Shown piece by piece: positions 20,373-29,708 of a stretch of 64,000 nucleotides of DNA. The stretch is from Mycobacteriales bacterium (GTDB taxonomy: Bacteria; Actinomycetota; Actinomycetes; DATLTS01). The position numbers and the translations under genes are program-made. The stretch's first letter is position 1. Each line of letters opens with the position of its first letter. Below the pieces are notes generated by a model that made no database searches, had not been told where the DNA came from, and worked only from the letters and a program-made list of their open reading frames with translations. The stretch spans positions 270,459 to 334,458 of the forward strand of contig DATLTS010000041.1 in assembly GCA_035533475.1 (NCBI GenBank). The letters run 5' to 3'.

Positions 20373-21823
20373 CCGATCACCGCTTGGATGACCGCCCGTG
20401 CGATCGGGGCGGCGACCGCTCCGCCCGTGGCATCGTTGCCGCCGAGCCCGCCGCCGTTCTCGACGATGACCGCGACCGCGACCGCGGGGTTGTCTGCGGG
20501 CGCGAACGCGGTGAACCAGGCATCCGGCGGAGTACCGGGTGCGCCATGGTTGGCCGTACCAGTCTTGCCGGCCACTTGGATACCCGGGATCTGAGCGGCG
20601 GTGCCGGTGCCGGAGTTGACGACCAACTCCATCAGCTGCTTGATCTGGCTCGCGACGGCGGGGGACACGGGAGTCCCGAGTTGTTGGGGCTGCGCCTGGC
20701 TGATCGTGGACAGATCGGGAGCCTCTACCCGTTGTACCAGGTAAGGGGCCATGAGGACTCCGTTGTTGGCGATCGCGGCGGAGACCATCGCCGCCTGAAG
20801 CGGGGTGACCGCGTCGTCGTATTGCCCGATCGACGCCAGCGCTGTGTTGGGCAGATTCGCGCCGTTGGAGAACTGGCTGGCAGCGACCGGAAGCGGTACC
20901 GACAGCCCGGTGCCGAAGCCGAATTTCTTGGCCTGCGCTGCGAGTCTTCCAATCCCGAGCTTGAGGCCCAGGCCGGCGAACGCCGTGTTGCACGAGATGC
21001 GGAAGGCGTCGGCGATCGTGTCGGTGACCCCGTTGCCGCAACTCTCCCCGGCGAAGTTGTGGAGCAGAACCGTGGTCTCCGGGAGCAGGAGCGCGTTCGG
21101 AGTCGGGAGCTGTGTTTGCGCGGTGTACTGGCCGGTGCTGAACGCGGTCGCCAAGTCGACGATCTTGAACATCGAGCCCGGCGGATAGCTCTCTTCCAGT
21201 GCGCGGTCAAGCAGCGGATTGCCGGGCGCTCGGAGCAGGTTCTGGTAGGTGGCCTGGATCTGCGCGGTGTTGTGCGATGACAGTGGGGATGGGTCATAGG
21301 ACGGCGAGGAGACCAGTGCGAGGATCGCCCCGGTTCGTGGATCGAGCGCCACGACCGCGCCCTGCTTCCCCTGCATCGCTGCCCAGGCCGCCTGCTGGGC
21401 CTTGGCGTTGATCGTAAGAACGATGGCCCCACCCTGGGGTGCCCGTCCGGTGAGTAGGTCGGACAGGCGTCGCACGAATAGCCGGCTGTCGTCACCGGCG
21501 AGGATCGAGTTCTCCGCCGCCTCGATCCCGGTCGCACCGTAGACCAACGAGTAGAAGCCGGTCACCGGGGCGAATTCGGCGCCGCCTGGGTACTCCCGGA
21601 GGTACTTCAGGCTGTCGCCGGTCGGAACGGACTTGGCGATCTCCTGACCACCCACGATGATCGGGCCGCGCTCATGGGAGTACTGGAATAACAGAATCCG
21701 GCTGTTGTGCGAGTTGTTCCGCAGGCTGGCCGCGTCGATGACCTGCACGTAGTTGATGTTGAGCAGCAGAGCGATGAACAGGGCGAGGATCGCGATCGCC
21801 ACCCGCTTGATGGGGGCATTCAT
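20369..21823 (-). CDS. pbpA: Class B penicillin-binding protein PbpA
   Basis: A 484-residue class B transpeptidase cross-links peptidoglycan during growth and division. It has an N-terminal anchor (about residues 8-26) and a short dimerisation module. The transpeptidase domain has SMFK (in YPPGSMFKIVD), SCN and KTG (AGKTGTANHG). The partner glycosyltransferase rodA lies directly upstream with a four-base overlap. Pairing with PknA/PknB follows the known operon, and phosphorylation control is likely by analogy. Confidence 0.95.
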   Translation of the reverse strand: MNAPIKRVAIAILALFIALLLNINYVQVIDAASLRNNSHNSRILLFQYSHERGPIIVGGQEIAKSVPTGDSLKYLREYPGGAEFAPVTGFYSLVYGATGIEAAENSILAGDDSRLFVRRLSDLLTGRAPQGGAIVLTINAKAQQAAWAAMQGKQGAVVALDPRTGAILALVSSPSYDPSPLSSHNTAQIQATYQNLLRAPGNPLLDRALEESYPPGSMFKIVDLATAFSTGQYTAQTQLPTPNALLLPETTVLLHNFAGESCGNGVTDTIADAFRISCNTAFAGLGLKLGIGRLAAQAKKFGFGTGLSVPLPVAASQFSNGANLPNTALASIGQYDDAVTPLQAAMVSAAIANNGVLMAPYLVQRVEAPDLSTISQAQPQQLGTPVSPAVASQIKQLMELVVNSGTGTAAQIPGIQVAGKTGTANHGAPGTPPDAWFTAFAPADNPAVAVAVIVENGGGLGGNDATGGAVAAPIARAVIQAVIG

Positions 21824-23232
21824 GCCTGGACCACCTGGGTCATCGCCTGGTCCGGACCGGTGGGCGGACTCGGCGGCAGGGCCGACATCGGGCGGCGGGC
21901 CGAGTCCGAGATCCGCAGCAGCAGGGCCACGAGCATCCAGTTGGCGACCAGACTGGAACCACCGTAGGAGAGGAACGGGAGCGTGATTCCGGTGAGCGGT
22001 ATGAGCCGGGTGACCCCGCCGATCTGCACGAAGACCTGGAGCGCGAGTCCGAAGGCGAGACCGACCGCGAGCAGCTTGCCGAAGCCGTCGCGGACCGACA
22101 GCGCTGCACGCAGTCCCCGCGCGACCAGCAGAATGTAGATGACGAGCACGGCCATGAGCCCTACCAGGCCCAGTTCCTCTCCGATCGTTGCGGCGATGAA
22201 GTCGGTCTTGGCAAAGGGCACGATTCCCGGTCGTCCCTGGCCCAGCCCCGTGCCGAGAATGCCACCGGTTGCCAAGCCGAACAGGCCTTGGACGAGCTGG
22301 TAGGCGTTTCCCTGAACGTACTTGAACGGGTGTAGCCAGATTACGAAACGTTCCTTGACGTGCGCGAAAAGGTGATACGCGGCAAACGTGCCGACGAGGA
22401 ACAGTCCGATCCCGATGACCACCCAGGAGCGCCGTTCAGTCGCGACGTAGAGCATGACGATGAAGATCCCGAAGAACATCAGGGAAGTGCCGATGTCGCT
22501 TTCCAGTCCGAGGACCGCGACGCTGGCTAGCCAGGCGACGAGGACCGGTCCGAGGTCGCGACCCCGGGGAAGGTCGACCCCGGCGATTCGTCGTCCCGCG
22601 AGGGCGAGCAGGTCGCGTTTGGCTACCAGGTATCCGGCGAAGAATGCCTCCAGAGCGAGTTTGGCGACCTCCTCCGGTTCGAAGGACAGTCCGCCGACCC
22701 GGATCCAGATATGCGCGCCGTTCACTTCGCTGAAGCGGGCCGGCAGGACGGTGGGGAGGAAGAGCAGCGCCAGACCGACGACCATCAGCGTGTAGGTGTA
22801 ACGCTGGAGGATCCGATGGTCGCGAATTACCGCGAGCACCGCAACGAACAGGAGGATCCCCACGATCGTCCACATGAGTTGAAGCCGGGCATCCGATGTC
22901 GGTGGAGGTCGGTGCGCGGCCCGCGCGGTGTCCGCCGAGGCCAGGTCGAGTCGGTGGATGAGGACGAGGCCCAGCCCGTTGAGTGCGGCGGCGGTAGGAA
23001 GCAGGACGGGATCGGCGTATGGGGCCAGGCGGCGGACCGCGAGGTGGGCCACGAAGAAGGTAGCCGCCAGGGGCAGCCCGTAGGTGATGGTGTCCGTGGG
23101 GAAGTGGCTCGAGTGACCGAACCCGACGTCGATGTAGGCGAAAACCGTGACCAGCATGGCGAGCGCGACCAAGGTGATCTCGACGCCGCGCCGCCGTGGT
23201 CCGAGTGCCGGGTCGCCGGCGATCGCGGTCAC
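21820..23232 (-). CDS. rodA: SEDS peptidoglycan glycosyltransferase RodA/FtsW
   Basis: This polytopic SEDS protein of 470 residues polymerises lipid II. About ten to twelve helices are visible, with family blocks GFQ/FATGGILGTGLGQ-type (GLATGGILGTGLG), IAATIGEELGLVG, a catalytic-loop Asp region and LPFLSYGGSSLVANW near the end. GTG 23232 overlaps the pstP stop (GTGA) and removes an eight-residue extension. It acts with PbpA, encoded next in the operon. Confidence 0.95.
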   Translation of the reverse strand: MTAIAGDPALGPRRRGVEITLVALAMLVTVFAYIDVGFGHSSHFPTDTITYGLPLAATFFVAHLAVRRLAPYADPVLLPTAAALNGLGLVLIHRLDLASADTARAAHRPPPTSDARLQLMWTIVGILLFVAVLAVIRDHRILQRYTYTLMVVGLALLFLPTVLPARFSEVNGAHIWIRVGGLSFEPEEVAKLALEAFFAGYLVAKRDLLALAGRRIAGVDLPRGRDLGPVLVAWLASVAVLGLESDIGTSLMFFGIFIVMLYVATERRSWVVIGIGLFLVGTFAAYHLFAHVKERFVIWLHPFKYVQGNAYQLVQGLFGLATGGILGTGLGQGRPGIVPFAKTDFIAATIGEELGLVGLMAVLVIYILLVARGLRAALSVRDGFGKLLAVGLAFGLALQVFVQIGGVTRLIPLTGITLPFLSYGGSSLVANWMLVALLLRISDSARRPMSALPPSPPTGPDQAMTQVVQA

Positions 23233-24593
23233 GACGGGCCCGCCGGCAACGCACAACCGGCCTCGGCGAATAGCACCTTCAGGCCCGGCGGCACGGTCGG
23301 CCTGGGTTGGGGTGTCACCGCGCGCGCGGAAGGGGTCCGGGTGGGAGCGGGTGTGGGGGCAGTCCGGAGCGCGAGGGGTAGCTGGCTGGTCAGGTTCGAG
23401 CAGGCATCCGAAGTGAGCTGTCCGATCTTGCGGCGTCCGGCGGCCACCCCGCTCACCGGGATCCCGTCAGCGATCTGCTGGCGGTCGAAGGGGGGCAGAG
23501 CCTGAACCGGCAGGCCGGTCTGCTGGGCCAGCGAGTACAGGTGAAGCCCAGCCAGCGAGGCGTTGACCCCTCGGAAGATCGCGACTTGCTCGGCGCTGCC
23601 CGCGGTGGCGCCGACGTACCACTGGGAGCGGGTCCAGAGCACGGCGCCGCCGGCAATGGCGGCCAGTAGGACGGCGGCGACCAGGGCGATCGCCAGCCGC
23701 CGACGGGGTCGGGCGGCTGGTTGGGTGTCCGATGCACGGTGCCGAGGTGCCGCTCGGCGGGTCAGGGTCGCCCGAGCGGCCCGCCCAGCCGAGGTGTCGG
23801 GTGGTGGGGGGGCGACGGATTCGAGCATGGCCGCTCCGGCGACCAGAGGCCCAGCCAGCGGGCCGTTGCCGGTGTCACCGTCGATGACGTCACCGACGAT
23901 GCAGGTCACGTTGTCCGGTCCACCCGCACGCAAGGCCAGGTCGACGAGCCGTTCACAGGCTTTGTTCGGGTTCGGTTCACCGAGGGCCTCGAGCATGGTG
24001 TCGGCCGAGACGACGCCGGAGAGCCCGTCGCTGCAGAGCAGGTAGCGGTCACCCGCTCGGGACTCCCGGACCGACAGGTCGAGTTCTACTTCACCGCGTC
24101 CGTCCAGTGCCCGGGTGATCAGCGAGCGCTGCGGGTGTGAGCTCGCTTCTTCGGCGGAGATGCGACCCTCGTCGACGAACTGCTGAACCAGCGTGTGGTC
24201 GTGAGTGATCTGGGTGAGCACGCCATCCCGGAGCAGATAGCACCTGGAATCCCCGACGTGGACTAGAGCGAGCCGCTGTCCGGCCCACAGCAGTGCGGTG
24301 AGGGTAGTCCCCATCCCGTCGAGGGCAGGGTCTCGAGCGACGAGGTCGCGCAGTCTCCCGTTAGCCGTCTCGACGGCCGCCCGCAATGCGCTGATCATGT
24401 CGGCGCCGGGGGTGTCGTCGTCGAGGGGGGCGATCGCGGCGATCGCCTCGGCGCTCGCGACCTCACCGGCGGCGTGCCCACCCATCCCGTCCGCGACGGC
24501 GAGTAGCCGCGGGCCGGCGTAGGCGGCGTCCTCGTTCCCCTCTCGCAGTAGGCCGACGTCGGAACGAATGGCGAACCGCAGCTGCAGCGTCAC
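23229..24593 (-). CDS. pstP: PP2C-family Ser/Thr phosphatase PstP
   Basis: This phosphatase of 454 residues reverses PknA/PknB phosphorylation. The catalytic domain (1-240) has GNEDAAYAG, VADGMGGHAAGE, HVGDSRCYLL, SDGLSGVV and GGPDNVTCIV. A basic linker, a membrane helix (around 305-325) and an extracytoplasmic domain with two Cys follow. The GTG start overlaps fhaB by four bases. The domain order is the same as mycobacterial PstP. Confidence 0.95.
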   Translation of the reverse strand: MTLQLRFAIRSDVGLLREGNEDAAYAGPRLLAVADGMGGHAAGEVASAEAIAAIAPLDDDTPGADMISALRAAVETANGRLRDLVARDPALDGMGTTLTALLWAGQRLALVHVGDSRCYLLRDGVLTQITHDHTLVQQFVDEGRISAEEASSHPQRSLITRALDGRGEVELDLSVRESRAGDRYLLCSDGLSGVVSADTMLEALGEPNPNKACERLVDLALRAGGPDNVTCIVGDVIDGDTGNGPLAGPLVAGAAMLESVAPPPPDTSAGRAARATLTRRAAPRHRASDTQPAARPRRRLAIALVAAVLLAAIAGGAVLWTRSQWYVGATAGSAEQVAIFRGVNASLAGLHLYSLAQQTGLPVQALPPFDRQQIADGIPVSGVAAGRRKIGQLTSDACSNLTSQLPLALRTAPTPAPTRTPSARAVTPQPRPTVPPGLKVLFAEAGCALPAGPS

Positions 24594-25072
24594 CGGCGCA
24601 GCTCCATCACGGTCTTCCCCACGCGGATCGGTACGCCCAACGGCACCGGGGTCGCCGAGGTCACCTTCTGCCGATCGAGGAAGGTACCGTTCGTCGAACC
24701 CATGTCCTCGACGAGCCACTGGCCATCCCGGGGAAAGAGCCGGGCGTGCCGACTCGACACGTAGTCGTCGCTGAGGACGAGCGTGGAGTCGTCAGCCCGC
24801 CCGATCGTGATCGGCCCATCCCCTAGAGGCACCCTTGTGCCTTCGAGGACCCCCTGAACGACGACCATGTGTCTGGCGGCGGACTTCGCGGCCTTGCGAG
24901 GCCGAGCGGCGTCCCCCCGCTTCCCGCGCGGGGCGCTGACCGGCGGGGCAGTGCGGCCGGCCGGCCGCGGCCCTAGCAGGTCTCGCCGCACGGTAAGAAC
25001 CGCGACCAGCACGAAGAGCCAGAGCACCGCGAGGAACCCGACTTTGAGCAGGAAGAGAACCAGAGCTGACAT
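24590..25072 (-). CDS. fhaB: FHA-domain protein FhaB (FipA)
   Basis: A protein of 160 residues has an N-terminal membrane helix (about residues 5-25), a basic linker and an FHA domain (TIGRADDSTLVLSDDYVSSRHARL and DMGSTNGTFLD) that binds phosphothreonine. It corresponds to mycobacterial FhaB/FipA, which links the kinases to division proteins. It lies between fhaA and pstP in the operon. Confidence 0.94.
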   Translation of the reverse strand: MSALVLFLLKVGFLAVLWLFVLVAVLTVRRDLLGPRPAGRTAPPVSAPRGKRGDAARPRKAAKSAARHMVVVQGVLEGTRVPLGDGPITIGRADDSTLVLSDDYVSSRHARLFPRDGQWLVEDMGSTNGTFLDRQKVTSATPVPLGVPIRVGKTVMELRR

Positions 25073-25084
25073 CGGCCGCGCCGC

Positions 25085-25855
25085 CTAGCCCGCGGAGTCG
25101 CGTTCGAACACCAGCGTCGTCGTTCCGAGCCGCAGCCGATCTCCCGAGGCGAGCTCGCGAATGCCGACCGCGACGTTGTTGACGAGCGTTCCGTTCGTCG
25201 ATCCGAGATCCTCGACGAGAAAGGCGCCATTCTCCTCCCGGAGGAGAGCATGCCGCCGTGAGACACCGGGATCGTGGAGCCGGAGGTCGGCGTCCGGTCC
25301 CCTGCCGATCAGAACCCTTGCCGTCAGCGCGAACTCCCGCTGTCTGCCGCGGGCCTCCGGGCTCGAGCCCCCGACCTCCGGGGGGTGGAGCAGCAGACGC
25401 GGATTGCCCGGCAAACTGCCGTCGCTGCCGCCCGACGTCGTCTCGGGGGCCGGCCGGCTGGTCATGCCGCTCTCGACCTTGGCCGCCGCTAGGACACTGC
25501 TGCGGACTCGAAATACGCCTGTATCGAGTTCCTCGACGAGCTCGAAGCCGACCTGAACCGGGCCCACGAATGTGTAGGACTGGTCCTGGGCGTGCTCGCG
25601 GATCATTGCCGCGAACTCCTCGGCGAGCGGGTCAGCGTACGGGGCGAGGCGCTCGTGGTCACGAGGTCCGAGTTCGACCCAGAACTCGTTGGGGACGAGG
25701 ACCCGGTCTTCACTGACGATCGCCTTACGGTCGTCGGTCTCCCGCTGGAGCGCGACCGCGATCTCGGTCGGGTGGACCTCGCCCTTGAAGACCCTCGCAA
25801 AGGTACCTTCGACGAGCTCTTCGAGGCGCCGTTCGAAGCGCTGGAGAACTCCCAC
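25085..25855 (-). CDS. fhaA: FHA-domain protein FhaA (DUF3662)
   Basis: This is the first gene of the signalling operon, 256 residues, starting at GTG with a GGAAGGG stretch upstream. The N-terminal DUF3662 domain (GVLQRFERRLEELVEGTFARVFKGEV) is joined by a short linker to a C-terminal FHA domain (GRGPDADLRLHDPGVSRRHALL, DLGSTNGTLVN). In mycobacteria FhaA regulates peptidoglycan synthesis by binding the MviN pseudokinase domain. The linker is shorter than in Mycobacterium. Confidence 0.94.
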   Translation of the reverse strand: MGVLQRFERRLEELVEGTFARVFKGEVHPTEIAVALQRETDDRKAIVSEDRVLVPNEFWVELGPRDHERLAPYADPLAEEFAAMIREHAQDQSYTFVGPVQVGFELVEELDTGVFRVRSSVLAAAKVESGMTSRPAPETTSGGSDGSLPGNPRLLLHPPEVGGSSPEARGRQREFALTARVLIGRGPDADLRLHDPGVSRRHALLREENGAFLVEDLGSTNGTLVNNVAVGIRELASGDRLRLGTTTLVFERDSAG

Positions 25856-25944
25856 GACGCGTCCCTTCCCTTCCCGGGGTGATCGTATCCGGCACGCTTT
25901 GCCGGCCGCGGAGCCGCTGGCGGTGGTAGCGTCCAGGACCGCTC

Positions 25945-26027
25945 GGGCGAGTGGCGGAATGGCAGACGCGCACGGTTCAGGTCCGTGTGTCCGTAAGGAC
26001 GTGGGGGTTCAACTCCCCCCTCGCCCA
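25945..26027 (+). tRNA. tRNA-Leu (CAG)
   Basis: A class II tRNA of 83 bases. The acceptor arms GGGCGAG and CTCGCCC pair. The anticodon stem CACGG/CCGTG encloses loop TTCAGGT with anticodon CAG at 25978-25980. The long variable arm is TGTCCGTAAGGACG and the T-arm is GGGGGTTCAACTCCCCC. The discriminator is A and CCA is not encoded. Its 3' end recurs three more times downstream, so it looks like the attachment site of an island. Confidence 0.97.
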
Positions 26028-26134
26028 CTTCAGAAAAGGCCTTGTGACCAGGGCTTTTGTTCTTCACAGGACACGATGTCATCGCCAAGGCATCACCACC
26101 GGGGAGATGCAGGCGGATCCCCCACGTCACGGCG

Positions 26135-26503
26135 CTATTCGGTGATGGGAAGCAAGCGGACCCGAACCCGGTCGGGGCCAGCGATGACAACCGCTCCAGT
26201 GCGCAGGCTGTCCTCGACATCGCCCAAGTAGCCCTGCAAGAGCCTGGCTTGCTGGTCGGGGCGATGTGGCGCACGACGGAAGATCACGATGCTCGGCCCA
26301 GGGTGACGACCGAGCGCGAGCAACTCGCCAAAGTCAGTGTCGGCCGAAACGAGCACGCGCTCGTCCACTGCGGCCGCGGCCAGGACTCGCTCATCTAGGG
26401 CGCCCAGCAGCCCGAGATCACCGACGTGGACAGCGTCGTGTCCTGCCTGTGCGAGCAGAGCTGCAACCCGTGCCGAAAGCGACTCGTCGACGAGGAATTT
26501 CAC
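26135..26503 (-). CDS. DUF5615 PIN-like toxin
   Basis: A 122-residue PIN-like protein begins KFLVDESLSARVAALLAQAGHDAVHVGDLGLLG. The first acidic residues (VDES) and a second pair (VSADTDFGELLA) are the DUF5615 hallmarks. It overlaps the preceding DUF433 gene by four bases. DUF433/DUF5615 pairs are known toxin-antitoxin candidates in bacteria and archaea; ribonuclease activity is inferred. The GTG start lies within the antitoxin stop. Confidence 0.88.
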   Translation of the reverse strand: MKFLVDESLSARVAALLAQAGHDAVHVGDLGLLGALDERVLAAAAVDERVLVSADTDFGELLALGRHPGPSIVIFRRAPHRPDQQARLLQGYLGDVEDSLRTGAVVIAGPDRVRVRLLPITE

Positions 26504-26730
26504 CCGGTGGACCGCGCCGGCAGCTCTCGCTCATCGACCGCGGCCGCCGCGTAACGGAGGGCGTCCTGGAGGTCCTCGCCTGTGAGCTGGGGGTACTCGG
26601 TGAGGATCTCCTCGCGGGCCATGCCCTCCGCGACCATGGCCACGACCGTTGCGACCGGAATCCGGGTGCCGCGGATACACGGCACTCCACCCATGATCCG
26701 GTGATCGACGGAGATCCGCTCGAAGGCCAT
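26500..26730 (-). CDS. DUF433 antitoxin
   Basis: A 76-residue protein has the DUF433 pattern ERISVDHRIMGGVPCIRGTRIPVATVVAMVAEGMAREEILTEYP in family order, a winged-helix DNA-binding fold. It is the partner of the DUF5615 toxin. TAACAT (26742-26737 on the minus strand) sits six bases before the ATG, so a leaderless transcript is probable. Confidence 0.9.
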   Translation of the reverse strand: MAFERISVDHRIMGGVPCIRGTRIPVATVVAMVAEGMAREEILTEYPQLTGEDLQDALRYAAAAVDERELPARSTG

Positions 26731-26783
26731 GGCCCAATGTTACGCGTCACGAGGCCGGAAAGATCATCAACTACTGTCGTCCG

Positions 26784-27875
26784 GTGCGGACGACTCGGCT
26801 GCGGGTGACCCTTCGCGAGGTGGCCCCGCCGGTGGTGCGGGTGATCGACGTTCCAGCTGCCTACAGCTTGCCGGAGTTGCATCTGGTCTTGCAGGTGGCC
26901 CTGGGTTGGACGGAGAGTCACCTGCACCAGTTCGTCGCCCGAGATCTCCGGTACGGCGTGCCAGACGACGACGACTGGGATGACCAACAAGACGAGGCTG
27001 GTGTGCGCCTGCGAGATATGCCCGCGCTATTCACCTACCTCTACGACTTCGGGGACGGGTGGGAGCACGACGTCGAGGTGCTCGGGCCGGGCGAGGATGA
27101 GCCTGGCTGCAGGTACGGCGAGGGCACGTGTCCACCGGAGGACTGCGGTGGCCCTGGCGGCTATGCAGACCTGCTGGAAGCCCTCGCTGACCCGTCGCAC
27201 GAGGAGCACGAGCAGATGCGGGACTGGGTCGGAAACAGACTCGCGGCGTTCGACCAGGCCGAAGCCGATCGGCAGGTGCGGCGCATGGTCGGTGAGGTGC
27301 CAGCGAGCGTCCGCCTGGTGCTCGACCTCGCGAAGGAGGGCGTCAAGCTGACACCAGGAGGGCGCTTACCGAGGAGCTTCGTTCGCGTAGTGCAAGAGCA
27401 GCGCCCTGGCTGGGCATGGTCCGAGCGTCCTGCATCGATCGAGGACGACCTGCCCCCACTGTCGGCGCTTCACGATCAGCTGCGGGACGTGGGTCTGCTG
27501 CGTCTCCACCGCGGTGTCCTGGCACCGACCAAGGCCGCGGCCGAGAACCTCGACATCGTCGGCCGATTGCGTTCCTGGTTTCCTTCGGGGAAGTTCACGA
27601 CGATCGTGGCCGAGTGGACGGTTGCGACCTTGACGGCCGCCGGGCTCCAGTCGCCAGAGGCCCTCGCGGCCGCAGTATTCCCCCAGCTCGGGCGCGGCTG
27701 GGAGTCGGAAGCACAGCCGCTGACGGAAGCAGACGTCCGGCACATGATCTACAGCCTGTCGCCACTGCTCCGTGGCCTGGACCTGGTCGAGACCGATCTG
27801 AGGGATTGGCGAGCTGGCCCATCTGCTCGGTCATTGCTGTCGGGTACCACGATCATCACCGCCTGCTGGTCGTGA
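26784..27875 (+). CDS. Plasmid pRiA4b ORF-3-like (IS1096 TnpR-type) family protein
   Basis: The 363-residue protein starts at GTG with RTTRLRVTLREVAPPVVRVIDVPAAYSLPELHLVLQVALGW, the TnpR/pRiA4b ORF-3 fold entry. It continues with FTYLYDFGDGWEHDVEVL and the cysteine block CPPEDCGGPGGY. The C-terminal 170 residues are extra to the core domain. The family is widespread on plasmids and islands and has no proven function. The end (TTIITACWS) reaches the first repeat copy. It is divergent from the DUF433 pair. Confidence 0.85.
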   Translation: MRTTRLRVTLREVAPPVVRVIDVPAAYSLPELHLVLQVALGWTESHLHQFVARDLRYGVPDDDDWDDQQDEAGVRLRDMPALFTYLYDFGDGWEHDVEVLGPGEDEPGCRYGEGTCPPEDCGGPGGYADLLEALADPSHEEHEQMRDWVGNRLAAFDQAEADRQVRRMVGEVPASVRLVLDLAKEGVKLTPGGRLPRSFVRVVQEQRPGWAWSERPASIEDDLPPLSALHDQLRDVGLLRLHRGVLAPTKAAAENLDIVGRLRSWFPSGKFTTIVAEWTVATLTAAGLQSPEALAAAVFPQLGRGWESEAQPLTEADVRHMIYSLSPLLRGLDLVETDLRDWRAGPSARSLLSGTTIITACWS

Positions 27876-27897
27876 CGGGGTCCGTCTCACGAGACTC

Positions 27898-28077
27898 AAG
27901 ATCATCGGTGATGCCAGGAGGCATCAGCGACCGCAAGGCAACAGCGCCGAGGGGCTCGCAACGGCGTCGTATAGCCGCGTCGGCCCGCGCGTTCGCGGTA
28001 AAGTGCCTGGTCAGGGAGTCGCGGCAAGGGGTTCAACTCCCCCGTCGCCCACCATCCACAGATCCCGATTGACCTGG
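27898..28077 (+). repeat. Island repeat copy a: hairpin plus tRNA-Leu 3'-end copy
   Basis: Begins AAGATCATCGGTGATGCC. Arms TGATGCC (27909-27915) and GGCATCA (27920-27926) form a hairpin. It continues with GCTCGCAACGGCGTCGTA, GTGCCTGGTCAGG and a copy of the tRNA-Leu T-arm and acceptor 3' strand (28027-28051). It then has ATCCACAGAT and GACCTGG, shared only with copy b. The 5' part of the tRNA is absent. Confidence 0.8.
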
Positions 28078-28078
28078 G

Positions 28079-28804
28079 CTACCTTCGCCCCCGGGCGTCG
28101 CGGCGTCGAGGCCGCGCCATCCAGAACGCGTAGGCCGCGGTCTCTCGCTGAGCGACCCGGGCCCGTATCGCCGGCAAGGCGGCACCAGCCCCGGCGAGCA
28201 GACCTGCTATTGCCAGTGGCGGCGCGAAAGTTCCAGCGATCAGCACGCTGCCCGTCGCCAAACCCGTGGGCGCAGCCAGGTCAACCACGCTGCGGCGGCG
28301 CAATTCGCGCCCGAGCTTGTCACCCGCGGCCGAGAGGTCGGCGGCGACGTCGGCGATTTCGCTGGCACCAGCGGCCAAGTCGCCAGCCTCGACCGTACGC
28401 AGAGCGGCGGCTGTGGCGCGGCGAAGCGCTTCGACACGGGGCTCGCCGTTGGCGATCTTGACAAGAAGGTCAGGGCTGGCGTCGGGAAGCCACGGAACCT
28501 CTGCCCAAACCGCACCGCTGATGTCGAAGTCGCCCGCGCGAGGAAGAGGGGCACGTCGCCGCCGGAGCGCGCGAGCCCTGAACGGGCTGCCGGTGACGAG
28601 GTCGGCTCCGATCACCGCCGCCGCGGCAAGCTCGCTGTCGAGTTGCTTGGTCAGCTGCGCGACTGCTTGGCGCCGGACCGTGTACAACCATGGCGCGTAG
28701 TCGTGAGCAGGGTCGTGGCGGTTGAGCAGTCGACCGCGGACGAGGACCCCGCCAGGGTCCGGCTGCTCGACGCTCGATGGGTCGAGTCGGTTCAGAAGAT
28801 AGAA
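28079..28804 (-). pseudogene. 3' half of amber-split SEC-C-type protein gene
   Basis: The frame is continuous with the upstream gene except for one TAG at 28805-28807. It reads FYLLNRLDPSSVEQPDPGG straight after that stop and stays open to 28079. The 203 residues from TTG 28687 include an Ala-rich helical region (VEALRRATAAALRTVEAGDLAAGASEIADV) and two hydrophobic segments near the end. A TGG-to-TAG change would restore HDG-W-FYLLNRL. The stretch 28688-28804 has coding character but no start, so the half is probably dead unless read through or started at TTG 28687. Confidence 0.7.
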
Positions 28805-29707
28805 CTATCCGTCGTGTGGATAGTCGTCGACCACGTGCACGAAGGCCGCTTCGCGGGCGGTAGGCCCCTCGATCACGATCTGCTGCTCCGCCCAAGCAAC
28901 ATAGCTGGGGTCGGCTAGGTCGACAGCGACCATTGCATCGACGGCTTCGTCGACGAGCGCAATGGCAAGATCGGTGAACACCGGCACGAAGATGCCGGCC
29001 TCGACTAGTGGGCGGGCTTCGAGCAAGTCTGCAACTGCGCCACGCCAAGAGACCGGGTCATCGCGACGGGCAGCCGAAGTAGCAGCGAGCCCATCGTGGG
29101 CGACGTAATGATCAGCCCAGAACATCGTCTGTCCTACTAACCGGGGTACGTCGCTGATGTCCGTGTGCAGCACCACCGGCGGTTCGGTAGTGGATGCGTC
29201 CATGGCCAAGCGGTCGAGCGTCGCGCGAGCGAGTTGCAGGGCGCCCTCGGCGAGTTCGGGGATGACGTCTTGCAGTTCCCTATCGTGTGCGCCGCTGCGA
29301 ACGGCCGCGCTGTCCGCGAGTCCTCGTGTGTCGAGCAGCGAGTATCGCAGTTGACCGATTTCGGCGTGCGACAAGGTTGGCTCGAGGGATGGCGCGGCAG
29401 CTATTAGCCGAGTCGCCTCGTCTACCACGACCGGAACGGCCTGCGGCGTCGGATGTTGCACGGTCATTGGGACCGGACCCGAGGGCGGGGTGAATGCGCC
29501 TCGGCTAACTGCTGTATTTGGTGAGATGAAGATCGAATCTTCGGTGTCGTCCGGCGTCGTGGCTCCGGGTGCACTTAGGCCCCGGATCTGGTGGCAGTCC
29601 TTGTACTTGCGCCCGCTGGAACACCCCGTCGGGCCAGGTGAACCCGATCGGACTATTGCGTCTGCTTCGTTTGTTGCGAATAATGCAGATGGAGGGAAGG
29701 AGCACAA
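28805..29707 (-). CDS. SEC-C-like motif protein, 5' part ending at premature amber stop
   Basis: A 300-residue frame starting at TTG 29707. Near residue 28 is a SEC-C-like motif, CSSGRKYKDCH, in which the first Cys of the usual CxC is replaced, so metal binding may be impaired. The remainder (SHAEIGQLRYSLLDTRGLAD, DRELQDVIPELAEGALQLARATLDRLA) is acidic and helical and not recognised. ATG 29467 is an alternative start that loses the motif. It ends at an amber codon that appears to cut a protein of roughly 540 residues. The start region is back-to-back with the divergent HTH gene. Confidence 0.6.
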   Translation of the reverse strand: MCSFPPSALFATNEADAIVRSGSPGPTGCSSGRKYKDCHQIRGLSAPGATTPDDTEDSIFISPNTAVSRGAFTPPSGPVPMTVQHPTPQAVPVVVDEATRLIAAAPSLEPTLSHAEIGQLRYSLLDTRGLADSAAVRSGAHDRELQDVIPELAEGALQLARATLDRLAMDASTTEPPVVLHTDISDVPRLVGQTMFWADHYVAHDGLAATSAARRDDPVSWRGAVADLLEARPLVEAGIFVPVFTDLAIALVDEAVDAMVAVDLADPSYVAWAEQQIVIEGPTAREAAFVHVVDDYPHDG

Positions 29708-29708
29708 A

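Noticed and set aside
20373..21041. N-terminal extension of PknA
   Set aside because: It overlaps pbpA in another frame; PknA homology starts at ATG 20372, which couples to the pbpA stop by ATGA.
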